64,000 bases of DNA from Bremerella alba (GTDB taxonomy: Bacteria > Planctomycetota > Planctomycetia > Pirellulales > Pirellulaceae), in assembly GCF_013618625.1 (NCBI RefSeq), contig NZ_JABRWO010000017.1, positions 1 through 64,000 on the forward strand. Direction: 5' to 3'. The notes below the pieces were generated by a model. The model made no database searches and had not been told where the DNA came from. It saw nothing but the letters and a program-made list of their open reading frames with translations. The position numbers and the translations under genes were made by a program. Each line of letters begins with the position of its first letter. Positions within the stretch are counted from its first letter, which is position 1. Below, in pieces: positions 61,901 to 64,000 of the stretch.

Positions 61901-64000
61901 TGGTCCCGTTCACGTTACGGTCGTGGTAGACGTAACCGCTGAGTGAACCATGTTTGATTTCGCCAAAGTTGTATTCAATACCTTCGTCGCCCCATTTGAC
62001 GTCGATCGTATTGATCTCGTCACCGGGATTTACCGAAGCACCGACCGTGGTGCCAAAGATTGTACCGGCCGTGTCGAGTCCGTCGATGTACTCGAACGGT
62101 TGAATTTCAGCGAGGTGATACTGGCCCTTGGATAGTCCTACAAACTCGTAGAAACCGTTGGCATCGGTAATGGCCAAGCCAGCAGGGATGTTGTTCTCGT
62201 CGTACAACTGAACGAGAACACCTTCGATTCCCTCTTCGCCTGCTTCACGAATGCCGTTGTTGTTCCGGTCGTGATAGACGTAACCGGACAGACTCGCCGG
62301 CAGGTGTTCGCAGAAATCATAGTGAACGCCGGAATCGCCGGAGAGCAGTTCGATATCAGCAATCCGATCGTTACCATCCAGGTTACCAACGAGGATGCCA
62401 TCGATCTTACCGACATGGTCACCCCCATCAATCAGCCCTGGCGGAGTGATCTCTTCAATCGTGTACACGCCTGGCAGCAAGTTGCCAAAGAAGTACTCGC
62501 CGTTGGCATCGGTTGTGGTTGTCGCCACGAGATTGCCCTGGCTGTCGTACAGATTGATCACGGCACCTTCGACAGGAGTCGTGACGATGTCTTCGCCGTA
62601 GCAGTTGCCTTCGGGGTCGGTCAGGTGGACCCGCCCGCTGATTTCGGCTGGACGGATTTCGCCGAAGTTGTAGTTGACCCCAGAGTCACCACCTTTAAGG
62701 GTAATGGTGCTGATTCGGTCGCCGGGGTTGTTTGCCGTCCCCTTGATGACACCGTTAACGGTACCTGCGGTATCCTTACCGTCCTGGTAAGTCGGTGGCT
62801 GAACGACTTCCAGCACTTCGTACACGCCTGGCGGCATGCCGATAACTTTGTAATAGCCGTTGGCATCCGTCGTTACGAGGTACGACTGAGGATTGCCCAG
62901 GAGGTCGACCCCTTGCACGCGGATCTGGACGCCAGCGATACCTTCTTCACCAGCCTCTTTAATTCCGTCGTTGTCGCGATCGTGATAGACGTAGCCGTCG
63001 ATCATCGCCGGGGTGGCTTCCGCGAAGTCGTAGTCGATTGCCGACGTACCACCTAACGGGATGCTGATCTCGGTCAACACGTCCGGATCGCCTGAGACAG
63101 TGGAACCGGTGTCTGCGCCTTCGACGGTACCTGGGACCGCGCCCACGCTAAAGTAGCCAGTCGGCTGGGCTTCACGCACCTGGTAAGTGCCTGGCTGCAG
63201 TCCGAGTTCTTCCCCAAACAAGTAGTTACCGTTGGCATCGGTCGTTACGGAGTGGCCCGTGTCGACGAAGACGCCGTTTTCCTTCTTCCACAGCGTGAGC
63301 GACACGCCGGAGATGCCTTCTTCGCCAACATCCTGCGTGAGGCTGAGGTTCGGGTCGTGGTAAACGGTACCACTGATGGTGATTGGTAGTGGCTGCTGAA
63401 CAATGCTGCCGAACGCACCATCGGTTCGGTCACGATGTCCGGTTGAATTGTCGGCAGGCAGATCCAAGCCAGACTCGGCCAGCTTGGTATCGTACATGTC
63501 GATGAACTTAGTGTTGACGGTGGCGTTCTCGTAATGAGCCGCCGAAAATTCACCCGTCAACAGCGTTCCGTGGAATTCGGCACCGGAAGCGATCGGGTCG
63601 ATCAGCGTTTCGTCTGGATTGCTGGGATCGTAGATGATGACTTCGTCGACATCGATCGAGAACCGCAGCTCTTCGCCTGCATCGAAACCGGTGAAGTCGA
63701 GGATCAAACGACTGCCGCCATCGGTGACGGTTGCGGTGATCGAATCAATTCCATTGGCGGAAATGATCTGAAAGGGAAACGCGGCGTCCGCACCCAGGCC
63801 ACCCGGCGTGATATCGAAGATCACGTCACCCGTGCTGAGCCCTGGAATGTTGCCGAAATTCTGAATCTGGTCGCCATCGATAATGAGACGATTCAGTTGG
63901 GTTCCGTTGGCTCCGCCATCAAAGGTGACGATAAACGTATCGCCGTGCTCGTCACCACCGGCACCGTCTTCTTCGTGGTAAATCGCACCAAGTTGAATCG
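58923..64000 (-). CDS. giant SdrD-repeat/FG-GAP-like surface protein, N terminus outside window
   Basis: Partial gene: the frame stays open without stops to base 64000, and the residues there (GAIYHEEDGAGGDEHGDTFI, then NGTQLNRLIIDGDQ) still read as protein, so the N terminus lies to the right. At least 1690 aa are visible. About 180 N-terminal residues form an Ig-like part, followed by nine SdrD_B/Cna-B-like repeats opening with xSGYVYHDRNNNGIREAGEEG or variants (SGRVHLTDPEGNC, GGFVHVDPNQDCF). A Pro-rich linker then leads to three to four FG-GAP/VCBS-like repeats with calcium-type loops (PVVGDWDGDGKDDIGIYG, VGDWNGDGIDEIGVYRGG). It ends VTVASRKAG. The design suits a very large calcium-stabilised surface or secreted adhesin. 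Confidence 0.92.
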   Translation of the reverse strand, partial: IQLGAIYHEEDGAGGDEHGDTFIVTFDGGANGTQLNRLIIDGDQIQNFGNIPGLSTGDVIFDITPGGLGADAAFPFQIISANGIDSITATVTDGGSRLILDFTGFDAGEELRFSIDVDEVIIYDPSNPDETLIDPIASGAEFHGTLLTGEFSAAHYENATVNTKFIDMYDTKLAESGLDLPADNSTGHRDRTDGAFGSIVQQPLPITISGTVYHDPNLSLTQDVGEEGISGVSLTLWKKENGVFVDTGHSVTTDANGNYLFGEELGLQPGTYQVREAQPTGYFSVGAVPGTVEGADTGSTVSGDPDVLTEISIPLGGTSAIDYDFAEATPAMIDGYVYHDRDNDGIKEAGEEGIAGVQIRVQGVDLLGNPQSYLVTTDANGYYKVIGMPPGVYEVLEVVQPPTYQDGKDTAGTVNGVIKGTANNPGDRISTITLKGGDSGVNYNFGEIRPAEISGRVHLTDPEGNCYGEDIVTTPVEGAVINLYDSQGNLVATTTTDANGEYFFGNLLPGVYTIEEITPPGLIDGGDHVGKIDGILVGNLDGNDRIADIELLSGDSGVHYDFCEHLPASLSGYVYHDRNNNGIREAGEEGIEGVLVQLYDENNIPAGLAITDANGFYEFVGLSKGQYHLAEIQPFEYIDGLDTAGTIFGTTVGASVNPGDEINTIDVKWGDEGIEYNFGEIKHGSLSGYVYHDRNVNGTKNDGEEGIGNVTITLINTDTNETFVTLTDDNGYYEFLNLVPGNYRVIETHPIAYQDGTDQAGTINGTVQGVAVNPGDELNSIAIGSDEHGINYNFGEYLFASISGSVHLTDADGNCDFSTTTSRPVVGATVHLYDAAGNLLKSTVTDANGDYFFGELLPGTYTIVEVTPPGLIDGGDHIGTIDGILVGEFAGNDRIEAITLVAGQHGENYDFCESEPADLSGYVYHDRNNNGVREAGEEGIGGTTVELFDENGNLVDTLVTDNNGFYHFTDLNKGTYRIVETQPTGYLDGLDAAGTIGGTTIGSATNPGDVIHTIDLKFGQSGIEYDFGEVLPTSIGGFVHVDPNQDCFFDDDEQPIVGVKITLLDENGNEIATTFTDANGHYEFTGLPPGTYTVVESQPTGYFQGGQIDRNGLADASVTDVISSIITHSGEHLDEHNFCELPPAALSGYVFQDGDVISNATGEVPDDIGSIRDGQRTSDDTPLAGVVLELRDGFSGEPILGSSDSVLQGIYGDGPIRIVTDANGYYRFEGLKTGFYAVYQIHPDGYIDSIDTVGSTGGLAVNPGTVGPEVSALSIDPGHDAIIRIFVVGGTESQENNFSEIRVVPFIPPPEFPPIDPPVTPPPVAVPPPSPELIAPAPLLALPQIVQPYGGSAVGFTWHLSVVNAGDPRGKEPVATSESFWLTSANGDLNPWNTENLGQASWTLLADGEDGEESETLHRLFGAKNAIPVAGDFNGDGVSELGVFVDGNWYIDLNGNGRWDEGDMYAKLGHDGDQPVVGDWDGDGKDDIGIYGKAWPNDPRAVKEEPGLPDAANHFVSLDKPKNVPPKEEHAPHGTRVMKVAQHGKFRQDLIDHTFHFGVGGDHALVGDWNGDGISTIAVFRGGTWHIDTNGDGRWNPEVDAAFAYGEGGDIPVVGDWNGDGIDEIGVYRGGEWIVDDNGNHVMEPTDKVFQLGDWDDVPTVGDWDGDGTDDPGVFHANEEGSVTVASRKAG
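60540..63380 (-). repeat. nine SdrD-type repeats at DNA level
   Basis: Copies of about 330 bases recur with two alternating sub-types: those opening SGYVYHDRN.NG and those opening SG.VHLTD..GNC with a dinucleotide-varied interior. The near-identical blocks GGDSGVNYNFGE, NLLPGVYTIEEITPPGLIDG and similar show gene-internal duplication. Such arrays are prone to collapse in short-read assemblies. Confidence 0.85.

Noticed and set aside
62271-63056. Plus-strand frame of 261 aa over the adhesin
   Set aside because: It is antisense to the SdrD repeats and its repetitive look merely mirrors them.
58923-63380. CRISPR array in the repeated 58.9-63.4 kb stretch
   Set aside because: The repeats are about 330 bases, coding, in frame and varied; there are no short direct repeats with unique spacers.

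Overview
The window comes from a planctomycete, most likely of the Pirellulales (Blastopirellula/Bremerella/Rhodopirellula-like). The evidence is the gene content: three DUF1559 proteins with prepilin-type N termini, two large secreted proteins with a C-terminal CxxCH haem motif of the planctomycete type, a secreted DUF1080 (3-keto-disaccharide hydrolase-like) protein, two planctomycete-style Ser/Thr kinases, a PQQ-type propeller and a giant SdrD-repeat/FG-GAP-like adhesin. Genes are scattered over both strands in units of one to four. I see no prophage, CRISPR array, rRNA or integrated plasmid. This placement rests on gene content alone.

Layout. 1-1.4 kb: a RAYT-type (HUH/Y1) transposase cut by the window edge, then an AT-richer orphan gene bracketed by an inverted pair of REP-like sequences. 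1.7-9.3 kb: secreted DUF1080 protein, sugar-nucleotide epimerase, VanZ-like protein, an alkyltransferase-like/endonuclease V fusion, two secreted proteins, csrA with a small upstream gene, a small acidic protein and a YjbQ-family protein. 9.5-12.1 kb: SYLF-domain and amidohydrolase exported proteins. 12.2-16.2 kb: a two-gene signalling unit, a receptor kinase with a Cache-like sensor followed by an FHA-GAF-adenylate cyclase. 16.2-20.4 kb: folC and two tandem DUF1559 genes. 20.9-27.0 kb: a four-gene ABC-2-type operon. 27.0-32.4 kb: a methyltransferase, a kinase-macro domain fusion, and a translationally coupled membrane glycosyltransferase-like protein plus GT2 enzyme.

32.4-34.4 kb is a stretch rich in palindromes. 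34.4-42 kb holds ilvB, a VWA membrane protein with a small partner gene, a TetR/MFS divergent pair with a visible palindromic operator, and a paralogue of the partner gene. 42-49 kb has an SMP-30 family protein, a KaiC-like ATPase, a TPR protein, lpxA, a lipoprotein/DUF1559 pair and a secreted protein. 49.4-50.1 kb has a stand-alone BLUF photoreceptor and tRNA-Leu(CAG). 50-64 kb is dominated by secreted proteins: two CxxCH haem proteins, a PQQ propeller, a GYF_2 membrane protein and an adhesin running off the right edge.

The most notable points are: the kinase-macro fusion; the receptor kinase/FHA-cyclase pair; the endonuclease V fused to an alkyltransferase domain whose active-site Cys is replaced by Ser; the REP-bracketed gene beside a RAYT; and a set of at least four intergenic fold-back elements that share GTAGG...CCTAC ends but have different inner arms. 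All functions are inferred by reading the sequence. No database search was run.
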